The notes below the pieces were generated by a model, which was given only the letters and a program-made list of their open reading frames with translations, was not told where the DNA came from and did not search any database. This document shows positions 9,112-19,675 of a DNA stretch of 64,000 bases, piece by piece. Position 1 is the stretch's first letter, and every line of letters begins with the position of its first letter. A program made the translations under genes and the position numbers. This stretch comes from Catenaria anguillulae PL171 (taxonomy: Eukaryota > Blastocladiomycota > Blastocladiomycetes > Blastocladiales > Catenariaceae), in assembly GCA_002102555.1 (NCBI GenBank), contig MCFL01000012.1, positions 1 through 64,000 on the forward strand, read 5' to 3'.

Positions 9112-9972
9112 ATGTCCGTGCTCCTCGAAAAGCAACTCCTCGACCACATGCAAACCTGGATCAGAACATCTGGCTACACGCCGACGGTTCAAGAAAAGGA
9201 ATGCCTCGACAGCTACACACGCAACACGATTCTATCGGGCGCCTCCGTCCTCGGTCTCTTTTCCTGGATTGGCGCAAAGCTCGTTGTGCCCGAGATCACG
9301 GCCTGGCGTTGCCGCAGCAAGCAGAACAGCGCCCGGTGTGATTCGGCCGGCGAGCGGCGCGGAGCAGTCAAGGCTGGTGGGCCAAAGGGCAGCTTGTTCA
9401 ATTTGGCAATGTCGATTGGGGGTATGTCGATTAGGATCGAATGTGGGACATGCTGTTTCTAAGCCGGCTGACGTTTGTGGGCCTTCATCAGGTGTGTCGG
9501 GAGCGGCATTTGTGTCGACATATTACAGTATGTACTTCCCTTGAACATGCAGCCAACTGCTGGCATGACCATAGGGCTAATCCGCCTGCGTTTCAATGAT
9601 GCTGTCTAGCCGCACGCTGGTCCGGTACCGAATGTGTCGCCTGTTTGCTCAAGGTTAAGGGTGAGGAACACAAGCTTGGCGATTTGCTGCAAGACATGTG
9701 CGTCTCCGTTACACACTTTGTGGGCCGCCTGCGCATTTGTCATTGCTCACATGGCTTCCGCTATTGACAGGATCGTCCAATACCACCCAAAAGCCAAGGC
9801 GTACTTGGAGGCGTCGCACCGGCATGTGCCCGACATTTTGTTGCGTGAAGAAGCCGAGCAGCGCGAGCAGGCGACAAGGGGTGAGAAGGAGGACCGGGCG
9901 AGGTTTGAGAGGATGCGTGAAGAGCAGTTTAGGCGGGCGAGGGAGCAGCAGCAGCAGTCTTCGTCTTCGTAG
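9112..9972 (+). CDS. Small predicted membrane protein with charged coiled tail, unknown function
   Basis: Four exons join cleanly: 9112-9421, 9492-9527, 9610-9697 and 9771-9972, giving 211 residues. Every junction is GT-AG. The protein starts MSVLLEKQLLDHMQTWIRTS. A first hydrophobic segment is TILSGASVLGLFSWIGAKLV and a second is SLFNLAMSIGGVSGAAFVST. The sequence then has CVACLLKVKGEEHKLGDLL and ends in a strongly charged helix (EEAEQREQATRGEKEDRARF onward) with a poly-Gln/poly-Ser tail. Both hydrophobic stretches are Gly/Ala/Ser-rich. That, with the two-helix hairpin and soluble tail, would suit a small organelle membrane protein. I do not recognise a family. The exon structure is supported because all four phases match without any frame change. 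Confidence 0.75.
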
Positions 9973-10189
9973 GCTGCACGTTTGGTTGCCACATGCACGG
10001 CCACGAGCATGGCTAGTAATTGTATTCAAGTCTGCGTCTAGAACCACACTATATACTGTACGTAAGCCTGACAGAATTTCAAAGAATTTCGAGTGAGCAT
10101 GAGCATGTCATCACGATCGAGGCAGCTGAGCAAAACAATCCAATCAAGCACCGCTGGGCAATGTACTAATCATTTCACCACACTTGGCA

Positions 10190-11294
10190 ATGGACTACCG
10201 GCGCAAAGACCGCCCCGCAACCTCGGCATTCACCCGCGCGACCGCCGCCCACGCTCTCCGCCGCCTCAAGGCCATCACCGACCAAATAGCGGCGGGCGCG
10301 GCCTGAGCGGCGGTGGATATCCCTCGCGGCCATACGGCAGCAGCCGCATCCATGAGGATGATCTCGCACTGGACGACGATTCCGGGTCGGCCGCCTCGGG
10401 ACTCGCCAGCAGCAGCGGCGGGGATATGGTGGACGAGTTTGGCCGGCCGATTGATCGGCGCGAGATTCAGCGCAGGGCAAAGGAAAAGGCCGAGCGGTAC
10501 GAGAGGGAGCGAAGGGGTATGTAGTGCTTTATAGATTGAGGGGCAGTGGGGCAGTGTGTGTTTATGCCTTGTGACTTTGGATTGTCTGTGCGCATGTGTA
10601 TGTAGATGACAGACGGCGCCGAAGCCGTAGCCGCAGTCGTGATCGGTACTCGTCGTCACGCCGGGACAGAGACCGAGGGGAAAGGGATTGGGATCGAGAG
10701 CGTGGGAGGGATAGCAGGGACCGGGGTACCGTACTCATCATCATTTGCGTTCCGCCCGTCGCTGTTGTTTGCCATTCAGGCCACTCCCAAACTCACTTTT
10801 CGCCTTGTATTGGGCTTCAGACGATCGCCGCCGCCGCCGCTCTCGTTCTTCGTCGCGCTCCATTTCGCGGTCGCGCTCTCGCTCGCCATCGGGTCCATCG
10901 GGTACTTTACTCGAGTGTTTTCGAATCATATGACCTGATTTGTGTTTCGCTAACGTGCCCCGGCAATGCAGCCCACTCGTCCACCGCGTCCAATCCCCTC
11001 GAGAAACCGACACCTGCCGATTCTGGTGCTCTGCCCTCGTCGGACCCTGCAGCCGCGACCGATCCTGCAACCAACGAAGAAAGCGGCGATGGCGAAGACG
11101 GCGAAGTGGACATTACCGCTCTGGACCCGGAGGAGCAAATGCGGCTAATGATGGGGTTTGGTGGGTTCGACTCGACAAAGGACAAGAAGCACGCGGACGC
11201 TTCGGGCGTCGATATCAAAAAGCCAAGGCAGTGGCGGCAGTACATGAATCGCAAAAAGCCTGGGTGGTTGGTGAATGAAGGGCCGAGCGGATGA
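10190..11294 (+). CDS. SNRNP27: U4/U6.U5 tri-snRNP 27 kDa-like RS protein
   Basis: The C-terminal domain identifies it: LMMGFGGFDSTKDKKH followed by RQWRQYMNRKKPGW matches the conserved GFxxFDSTKGKK...RQYMNRKGGF block of SNRNP27, a spliceosomal tri-snRNP component acting in B-complex activation. Exons: 1 to 10516, 10606-10725, 10821-10901, 10972-11294. All introns are phase 1. Exons 2 and 3 are both RS repeats beginning DDRRRR, as if one exon had been duplicated. Exon 1 carries a Gly/Ser-rich and acidic segment with EFGRPIDRREIQRRAKEKAE. The start is uncertain. ATG at 10190 (MDYRRKDRP) is followed after 9 codons by a needed one-base frame change at a CCCC run. The in-frame alternative begins further upstream at MSMSMSSRSRQ (10099). 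Confidence 0.78.
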
Positions 11295-11588
11295 AAAGTT
11301 GGTCGCTTGGGGTGTGTGCGAGACTGTGCATGTGCTAGGCGAGCTCGTGGAAGAGGCAACAGGAAGGCGATTTATTGAATACAAGAAATCATCAAGTCGA
11401 ATCAGTCACCCATCATTCAGCGAGCAAGGTAGCAAAACGAGTCGCACAAACGATAAAGAATACGTCGTCGGATTAAGCGACGGATGCAAACAAAACTGTG
11501 AGCCAAAAAATCGAGGAGGGGATGGACAACAAAGACACTGGTATCGCTTTTCTTGTCGGTAACATCTTTTGCCCACGGACAACTCGAC

Positions 11589-13860
11589 TCACACGCCCGA
11601 CCCAGTCTGTCCCGCAGCACTTGAATTCATCAACATGCTCACACTGAACGATTTTGCCCTGGGCTTTGTATCGCCCTGATCCCACGCATACTCGGCTCCC
11701 TCCTCCTTGACACTGGCCATGCCCACAGGCTCGCTCATGGACGGCAATGCCAGCTCGTCCATGGACGACGAGCTCGTCAACGCGGGCGGGGCCAGCGGTG
11801 GCGACGAAAGAGGATTGGCGGAACCACCCGCACTTGATGACCATGGGTCAAGTGCGGGCGGGGACATGGGTGGTGGCGACGCAATCGGCGACAGTGACGT
11901 TGCGATTGGGGCAGCGTTGGGCTGCGGCGCTTGAGTGGGCAGGGGCAGGGGCAGGGGCACGGGCGGTGCAGTGACGGCGATACATGGCATTGCCCACGTC
12001 ATGATGGGTTGGCCGTACTGGTCGACGGCCGCGTACGCAATGTGACATGGGGTCGACGTGAGTGCTTGACCTGAAACGTGCGGCGAGGACGGATCCATGG
12101 CCACAAGGTACATGGGCGGTGACGCATCGGGGGCATGCGGTGGGAACAAGGGCATGGGCATTTGAAGTGGGAACCCTGTGGACGGGTCGTGCATGGATGG
12201 TGTGGGTGTTGGGTAAGGATAAAGTACATGCCGGGTTGCTGCGACGGAGACACAGGAGTCGATGTGTGCGTTGAGGTGGCCATGGAGCTGGTACCGGTCT
12301 GTTGCGATGATCCAGATTGAAATGAACTTTGCTCGGGAACTTGCATGCGCCGATACATGGTGCGGCCGCGCTCTTGCTGATTCCCCGCCGCCGTCACCTT
12401 TTCCCACGAGCCCATGGACGAATGCCGCCCGTGGCCTTGCACCTGCCCTTGACCGAGATTCGCACGCGGAACGCTTGCCGCGCCGCCTTTGCGGCCATTA
12501 CCCATGACGCTCTGCACCACGCTTCTGGTAACCGCCGAGGGCGATCGATTGGCAAGCACAATTTCCGAACCAATGCGCTTGACGCGTCCCGCCACCATAG
12601 GCGGTGCAGTTCCCGTGCGACCCTTCGGATGATGCGGCTGTGCGGGATGCGACTTTGAGCGAAAGGAAGGTGAGGGCATTTCGCCGGCACACGGGCGCGC
12701 CGGCCCAGGTGGGCCTTTGCGTGGGGGCGGCGGGCATGTGACGGCCTTGAGCATCTTTTGCGCGGGCGAGTCGGCGAAACGGACTTGGAGCGGTGGTAGT
12801 CCGGGGTCGAGAGTGAGGCGGTTGAGTTTGGAGATGATTTGCGAAGCGGCATCCCGGTTGGCGAGTCTGCTTGATTGTGACGGGTATGAGCCACGTGGGA
12901 GTAAGAGTATGAAGTGATGCATGAAAATGACTGAATACATATGTACCGAGCAAAGCCAACACCACGGCTCACGCCAGTTGGTCCTACCAAGATCCTGACG
13001 CTCAGTGCATGCACGGGCTTCAACAAGTCAATCAGCCCTTGCTCGTCCATGGCCAGCGGCAAATTGCTCAAATACACATTGGCTGACTCGTCGTCCTGCA
13101 AGACCTTGAGCTTTGCGGCAAACGACTCGCGCGCCATGGACGCTTGCAACCTGGGCCCGCCGAGCACGTACGGGTTCTTGTTGATGAAGAGCATGGCGGC
13201 CACGGCGTCGTGCGGGCGCGCAAACAGCACGAACCCGTAGCCTTTGCATTGGCCCGTGCGCAGGTCGACAATGGATTTGGCAGAAAGCACGTGGCCGTGT
13301 GGCGAGCACAAAGAGAAGAGATGCGAGTCGGTGATATGGATGGGCAGGCCGCGAATGTAGAGGTTGGAGGTGGCCGAGGCAATGAGTTCGTGCAGTACAA
13401 CGGGTGGCAGTTGCGCCAGTGCGGGAGAAATGGCTGTCAACGGTGAGTTTGGCGGGGTAGTGGAGTCGTCAATTGCTTCTTTGGGTGGTGGATCTTGAGC
13501 TTGAAATTGTTCATTTGAAGATGAGCAAGCGGACGTGGAAATGGGGATGGGAGCTTGGATCGCGTCGGGCGACAAGGTATGCGGGAGGGACACAAAGGGT
13601 GAGCAAGACGAAGCCAAGAGGGAAGTGCGGGCAGAGTGCTCCGCGTCTTCGTCCGAATAAGAAGGGTCGTCGGCAAAGGAATGGGAACACGTTGAAGTCG
13701 AGGGACGTGGCGTGACCTCAGCTGCGGCGTGGCCTTTGCCGACCGTGAAGGTGCACGCTGAATCGAAATTCAAGGATGAGCTATTGTCGAGTCCGACGCC
13801 GTTGCCAGGCGGCGTGCATGGAGCCGAGGTAGAGAGCGAAGAGGACCAGGTGTGCATCAT
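11589..13860 (-). CDS. RBMS-type RNA-binding protein with two RRM domains
   Basis: Exon 1 (13860-12947) has a Ser/Pro-rich N-terminus of about 160 residues. RRM1 begins around residue 168 with NLYIRGLPIHITDSHLF and has RNP1 as CKGYGFVLF. RRM2 begins around residue 258 with NVYLSNLPLAMDEQGLIDLL and has RNP1 SRGVGFAR. The spacing and the SNLPLAMDEQ signature are those of the RBMS/MSSP single-stranded nucleic acid binding family. The phase-2 intron (12946-12867) lies inside RNP1 of RRM2, and exon 2 completes it (RLANRDAASQIISKLN). The C-terminus is long, Pro/Ser/Gln-rich and disordered, ending near SSAAGQTGSGV. One frame change is needed at 12221-12223, where GMYF must continue as YPYPTPTPSM; a TTTT read as TTT explains it. 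Confidence 0.85.
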
Positions 13861-15058
13861 GATCAACTAGGAATTGAGCCAGCAGGTACCACGAAAAGGA
13901 AACAGGCGGCCTGACTTGAAGGATCGATTGCAGCGCAAACACTCGGTCACAGTGTAGGGAGCGTGCGCGTGAAATGTGAGGATGGATTTACGGTAGTGGA
14001 TACGCACGAGTGGCTTCAAAGTTGCAATTGGCGGCAGCGGGTTGGGTGGTGGAGCTATTTGTACTCGAGTATGGCGAGTGAGACCGCGCCCCTTGGACTC
14101 GGGATTCGACTCGAATCGACTGATCTCGGTCTCGGTCTCGGAGCAATGTCGCACTCGCTCACTTGCGCTTCTTCTCACTCACTGCAGCAGCAGAGCGGAG
14201 CAGAGCAGAACGCGATGACCTGCGAATACTCGAAACCCGGGCACTCTCGAATTCCCACCCGCTACCGCCGGCACGATCAAGCGAAGAGTGAGTCCGAATG
14301 GGAGCTGATCGATCCATTCGTCTTTACGCAAGGCAAGGTTGAAAATTTGAGAAACTGCCTACCTACCCTCATGCCGCGCTGAATAAGTATCATCCCGCGA
14401 CGCCCATCCCGAAGCCTTCAAGCTGATTTGTTATTGATGCTCCTGCTCATGATCACGACTGAAACATATGCGATTGGACCCAGCAACAAACGCCGAAGGG
14501 CGCAGTTAACTCGAATTCTAGACCGAAAAGAAAAAAAGTGCTTTGGGTCCATGGCTGCTGGTTGAAATCGTTCAAGTGTTCATCAGAATGTGTAATGTAT
14601 GAATCACAAACCAGAGATTTGGAAGTGCCTTGGAGATCTGCGCGTTGGATCGGAGGCTGACGCGTTCACCCGATGTGAAGCAACATTTGGTGGCGTTGGA
14701 GCTAAAACCGGGGCTCGTGCCTGGACCTGTTGGCTTGATGCCGCCACCCAAGCCATCGTTGGCATGGCGGTGGCCGCTACCTTCGTCAATGGCAAGACTG
14801 TGTATGTACATTGGCCCAAATATTATACACTGCAATGTACTACACGGCTGCCACGGCAACTTGACGCATCTCTTCAAACTCGCTGCCTCAACTCTGCTGC
14901 ACTCTCAAGCCCCGCTTGGCAGACCTTCAGGCTCGACGACTCGCAAGGCGGCCCGTTGTGGCCCTCCCGCAACCATTTACCGACACTTTGGCAATAGAAA
15001 CCGCCCCCTTTCCATCTAGTACACTACAATAGACGCCACTCCATCTTGTTCAACCGTC
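13861..15058. other. Divergent intergenic region
   Basis: About 1.2 kb between the starts of the RBMS-type gene (minus) and the surface-protein gene (plus). It holds short CTCGG and ATTCGACTCGA-type repeats around 14090-14140 and a GCAG/AGCAG-rich patch near 14185-14210. Short open frames at 14570-15000 on both strands overlap each other and resemble chance frames. No RNA gene is seen. Confidence 0.4.
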
Positions 15059-17874
15059 ATGTCGTCTCAACCTCCATCATGTTCCACTTCGCTTGACTGC
15101 CTCTCCAAACTGCCATCCGACTGCTCTCCCGCCTTGCCAAGTGCGCACAATCCAAATGCCAGTCCGCCTCGGGTGGCCTTGGCCAGCGCCTGTCCAACCT
15201 GCTCGCCAATCCTTCCGCAGCCGGCAGTAAAGACCTGACGGCCCACCAAGTCGCCGGCGCTATCCGTGACACTCTTGACCTGGCCGGCGCCTGCGTCCAA
15301 CGCGAATGCCCCGACGTTGCCTCTACGTGTCTCTCGACGCTCTGCTCGCGCGGATCATGTGTGAGGTCAGCATCCGCAGGCACTCAGTGCACGCAAAACT
15401 CGGACTGTACCGCCTCGCTCCGTGGACCTAGTGCGCCAGGTACCCCAGCAGATCCGCTGCCCGACCCAGCAGCCGCCATCAAGCCTGCCTCGTCCGACTC
15501 TGGCCTCTTCACCTCGACCACGTCGCCCGCTTGGGGTGGCGTCGCCGACTCGCCCTTTGCGCGCACAGGCATTGCCATTCCGCGCCTTGCTTACTGCCAC
15601 AAGGGCTCTCGCACATGCCGACCGACCCTCCCCCTTGATTCCGTTCTCGGCTCCGCACTCACCATTGCCTACCCCATCCGTTCTTCAAACGATACACGCT
15701 TTGCCGCGGACGCTCCGCTTGTCCCAGCAGCACGCGCACGTCTCACTGCGCGCCGGTGTACCGACTCAGCACACTGTCCAGTCGGCGTGTGCTCTGCGTT
15801 TTTGCATCAATGTACGCTCGACCGTCCATTGCACATTCAAGCCGCACTGCTCGCGAGCCCAAACGGCGGATCGGGTGCGGGCGAAGGCATCGGCCCGCTG
15901 ATTGCCATGATTGCCGGCGGTATCGGTGCGGCCATCCTGCTCGTTGCCGCCGGGTTCTTTGTGTACCGTGCACGCAATCCGCCGCCCAAACCCACAGAGG
16001 AGGAGCTCGCCAGGGAAGAGGCCGAGTTTGTGGCGAGCGTTCATCGCATGAGTATGGCAAGCGGGTTCCCAGCAAGTCTAATGAGTGGCGGGAATCGGAA
16101 CTCGTATTACGCGCCAACGGATGCAAACGGCAAGCCCATTGCCGTGCGGCCGTCTATTGATTCGTCGCGGAGTGGCGGTGAGGCCAGCAGTCAGACGGCC
16201 AGGGCTGGTGCGGGTGCAGGGGAGGACGAGGAAGAGTTTTGGAAATTTGAGCGGCCCGATTTCGATAAGCCAATTGGATTCCGGCGCAACCGCACGGCCG
16301 TCAATGCCAACGGCGGTGGAGCGCGCCATTCCACGGGCAGTCCTTCGTCGTCGCCCACACGCCTCTCGTCGCCAGCCGCGCACCGCCTTTCGGCCAACCG
16401 CATGTCTGGCGCGACCGCAGTCACACGGCCCGTATCATCGGCATCCGGTCTCATTTCGCAAAACAGGCATTCTGGCATTGGCGGCGACCATCGCAACTCG
16501 TGGCTTGCCGCGGGCGGAAACGCTCGGCGCCCATCCGCCGGCCCAATGTCGCCACGCACGCCAACCAAGCTGGCCCCCGTGTCCGAGTCGGACGACGATA
16601 CAGCGTTTACTCCGGGGTCGCCCGCGTCGTTGCCGCTGGGATCGCCAAGGGCACGGCCAACGTTGGACGATCGGCCTGTGAGTATGGTTGTTGGCTCGCG
16701 GCCGGCGCCAACGGCGGCGGGTGGCATTCGAGCTGCTTCGTATGTGTCTTCGAGGAGGGGGTCGGCGTTGGACAAGCCTTTGCCGTCGGCCCCAACACCT
16801 GTCATGACTCCGTCGACGCCATCGGCGGCCGCAGCTGCAGGACCAATGTCGCCGTTGCCTGCCATGGAAGCAAGCGTCCCGGTGTCCACCGCTGCGTCTG
16901 GACCGTCTACAGCGCGCAGTTTGGCAAATCCCACGCCCGAGTTTGCCGCCGCCGCCGCCGCCACATCAACCAGCAAGTCAGACGCGCCCGTGCCCGTGTT
17001 CAATCTCATCCTGCCCACGCTCGAGCGGTCCGCGGCCGAAGCTGCTACGTTAACCAGACACACTGATGCCGCGCCACCTGTGCCCGCCATGTCATCCGAA
17101 CGCCGTTCCTCGTTTGCGAGCCAAATCAATATCACGGAACGCAAGGTGACAAATCCACCTCCGCGCCGCGGGTCATTTGTCGGGTCGGTCGACGCCGGAC
17201 CGCAACCGCAGCAACAACAGCCGATGGTTGCGCCTCCATCGCCCAAGGTGCCGCCCAAGGATCACCCGGTGCCTGTGTCTCCACTGATCCGCCCGTCGCC
17301 CGCGCCTGCGCCTGCGCTGGTCCCAGCATCCATTAGTGCAGAGTCGCCCGCAACCGTGCAGTCCGTGCCACTTCCTTCAGTACCGCCGCAAGGTGCGCCG
17401 CGCCAATGCCCTCATCGCATCCTGCGGCTGTTACTGCCCCTCCCCCACGCACCTCACCCGCCCAAAGCCCGTCAGCATCCCCACGCTCGACGCCGCAGCT
17501 TGCTCCACGCACAGTTGCTTCCGCCCACCCTGCCGCGACTGTTCCCGTCCGCAATTCATCCGCCACTTCATCATCGGCACACTCGCCGAGCCTCCAACCC
17601 ATCTCCGTTGGCGACATGGTCGCAGGAGCTCCGCCACGTCGCGGATCCTCAACTGTGCACCCGCCAACACACGTTGAATCTCGCCGGCCCTCTGCTCAGC
17701 TCGTTCACGAGCACCGGATGATGGCCCCACTCCCACACGAGCAAGTTCATGAGCCAGCGCAAGTGCCGCCGGCGGCCGAAGCTAACTCAAGCGCCCATGA
17801 GCATGGATACGTTGGATCGGGCCTTATCGCAGTTGGCCGATGCAGTTGATGATTGGGTTGTGCCAAAGAAATGA
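15059..17874 (+). CDS. Single-pass membrane protein with Cys-rich N-terminal region and long disordered cytoplasmic tail
   Basis: Start ATG 15059 (MSSQPPSCSTSLDCLSKLPS). The next 230 residues are Cys-rich with spaced pairs such as KCAQSKC, CVQREC and STCLSTLCSRGSC. One membrane helix follows (GPLIAMIAGGIGAAILLVAA, coded about 15896-15955), then basic residues and KPTEEELAREEAEFVASVHR. About 550 residues of Ser/Pro/Ala-rich disorder come next. At the end, SMDTLDRALSQLADAVDDWV looks like a conserved amphipathic helix before the stop at 17872-17874. Topology with the Cys-rich part outside follows from the basic residues after the helix. No classical signal peptide is seen, so it may be a signal-anchor type. 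Frame changes are needed at the CCC of 15128-15130, near 17400 and near 17785. Function unknown; the layout is like a fungal wall-sensor protein, which is inference only. Confidence 0.65.
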
Positions 17875-18138
17875 TGGATGATAGAGACTTGAGCAGCAAG
17901 CGTCGCATCTGTGATGCACAACTGTTTATCAGGTGTTTGATATGGTTTTTTTTTTCTCGTTTACGATCTTCTTGTATCCGTCTTGTGTTATGATTCCATG
18001 TTGAGTTTTCAGTTGATGGAGATCAATGCGTTATACAAAACTACAAACCAATTTGCTGGCGAGCTCTGGTTGGCACGAGGAGGACGCATTTTCACAACCA
18101 ACCGCAGAAAAAATGACAAACCAAACAACCGCAAGCTG

Positions 18139-19381
18139 CTAGGAACCACCATTCACAGTGCTCATCATATCATACAGCAACCACAGCTGATCATGTCGAG
18201 TGTCCTCGCGCCGCAACCCGAAATGGTTGACAGCCAGCAACTGTGAGAGAAAGCGACAACAGGCATCAGCAGTGCTAGTCTTGGAGCCGCCCTCGAGTGC
18301 TCGAATCATGGCTCTATAGCACGCTCGGTCACCACCCAGTCCCAACCATGCCCATCGCCACCACCTTGAAGTTTGCTCTGATGATGGTTTAGCAGACAGA
18401 GTGCGCGCTCAAAGTCGTGAAGCTCAAGCAATGCATTCATCACAGCGCCAAACGAGATGGGAAACGGCAGAGCGGTGGATTGCAATTGCGAGGCCACCAC
18501 CCTGAGCTCGTACACCTCGGCGCCAGTCATCAAGTCCCTGTCCAATGGCCAACGCCCAATCGATTGCACCGTCCCGAGCAGGCGCTTGTACTTGCGACCG
18601 CTTGCTGGATTCCAAGAGAAGCGCCCGGACCTCATCCATCTCCTCGCGCACAATCCCTTCGGGGCGTGGATCGCTCCACACTTGCAATGGCCTGCTGGCT
18701 CCTCGGCAATGACTTTGAAATACGCATCCTTTGCTGAGACAGACCCACTGCTGCTGCCTGCCCGCTTGGCGCCCTCCGCAGCAGTCGAAAAGATCTCCTG
18801 GCAACGCAGGCAATCATCTGTGTGTGACTCGTACGACCACACCAACATCTCATCGTCCGTTCCGTCCTTTGGCCCGTGCTGCGTTTGCCCAGGCGAAATG
18901 TCGATGGGAAACTTGGCAAGCAAAACGCGCAGCGATTCGGGCTTGACGTGGCCCAGGGGTGTGCGCAATGCCAAAGGGAGGTAGTGAATCATGGTCAAGT
19001 GGACGCGAACGTGGGAAGTAACCAGCAAGGGCAAGGTGCGTGTTTTCGGGTGACGGCAATACCGAGAATCCAAAGAACAAAGTCGCGGTGCCAGCTGCAT
19101 TTCGTGAGCAGATTTTGAAACTCGGGTGCAGTTTGAGGCATGACGCCGGCAACGGACAAGCGTGCTTGGATCGAGTCAAAGAGATTGTCGGTGGGTTGCT
19201 CGGTATCGCCATGTTGAATGGCCGAGAAGAATGGGGAATCTTGATGGTTTTGAAGCAGACGGGACGACACAAAGTACTTGCCTGTGAAGGGAAGCCGGCC
19301 GGCAGACCGAATGTCGAGCCAGGAGACAATGCCCGTTAATAACTTGACGGGCAGCTCGGCGAGAAGGCAGCGCGGCTCCAT
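18139..19381 (-). CDS. Predicted helical-repeat protein of unknown function, with frame changes
   Basis: Start ATG 19381 gives MEPRCLLAELPVKLLTGIVS, a leucine-rich opening slightly reminiscent of an F-box, followed by helical sequence. One missing base at 19013-19015 (CCC on the coding strand) links to HYLPLALRTPLGHVKPESLR, LVWSYESHTDDCLRCQEIF and YELRVVASQLQSTALPFPIS. A second missing base near 18344 links to DRACYRAMIRALEGG and a C-terminus ending LLYDMMSTVNGGS. The segment with ALLELHDFERALCLLNHHQ followed by CYRAMIRALEGG has the helix-turn-helix rhythm of PPR/TPR repeats, but no full consensus is present. Total about 400 residues. An upstream in-frame ATG near 19492 is an alternative start. 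Confidence 0.6.
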
Positions 19382-19675
19382 GTCAAACGAGCAGAAAGGC
19401 AGGTTGCGTTGAGTTATTCTAATGATGCGTGGGCCTGTGCACACGGTTCCATAGGCAGACATTGTCCGGCAATCAATGGTGAGACAATCTGACATTGTGC
19501 GGACAAGTTCCTTAGCTCGGATTGACGACGGCCGGCCGATCACGGAACCGAGCAATCAACATGCATCCATCTTGGATCCATCCAGATCTTTGTGGCATGG
19601 ACGATGCAATATAAGGCTGTCACACTGCCAATGCAAACCTCGGCAACTTGAGCATTCTTGACCCGCACCGACGCC

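Noticed and set aside
14570-15019. Overlapping 70-130 codon frames on both strands
   Set aside because: Mutually overlapping, no domain, and located in the promoter space of two divergent genes.
16191-17258. 355-codon open frame on the minus strand opposite the surface-protein tail
   Set aside because: Ala/Gly/Asp-rich mirror of a Ser/Pro/Ala-rich disordered region; no domain and no independent start context.
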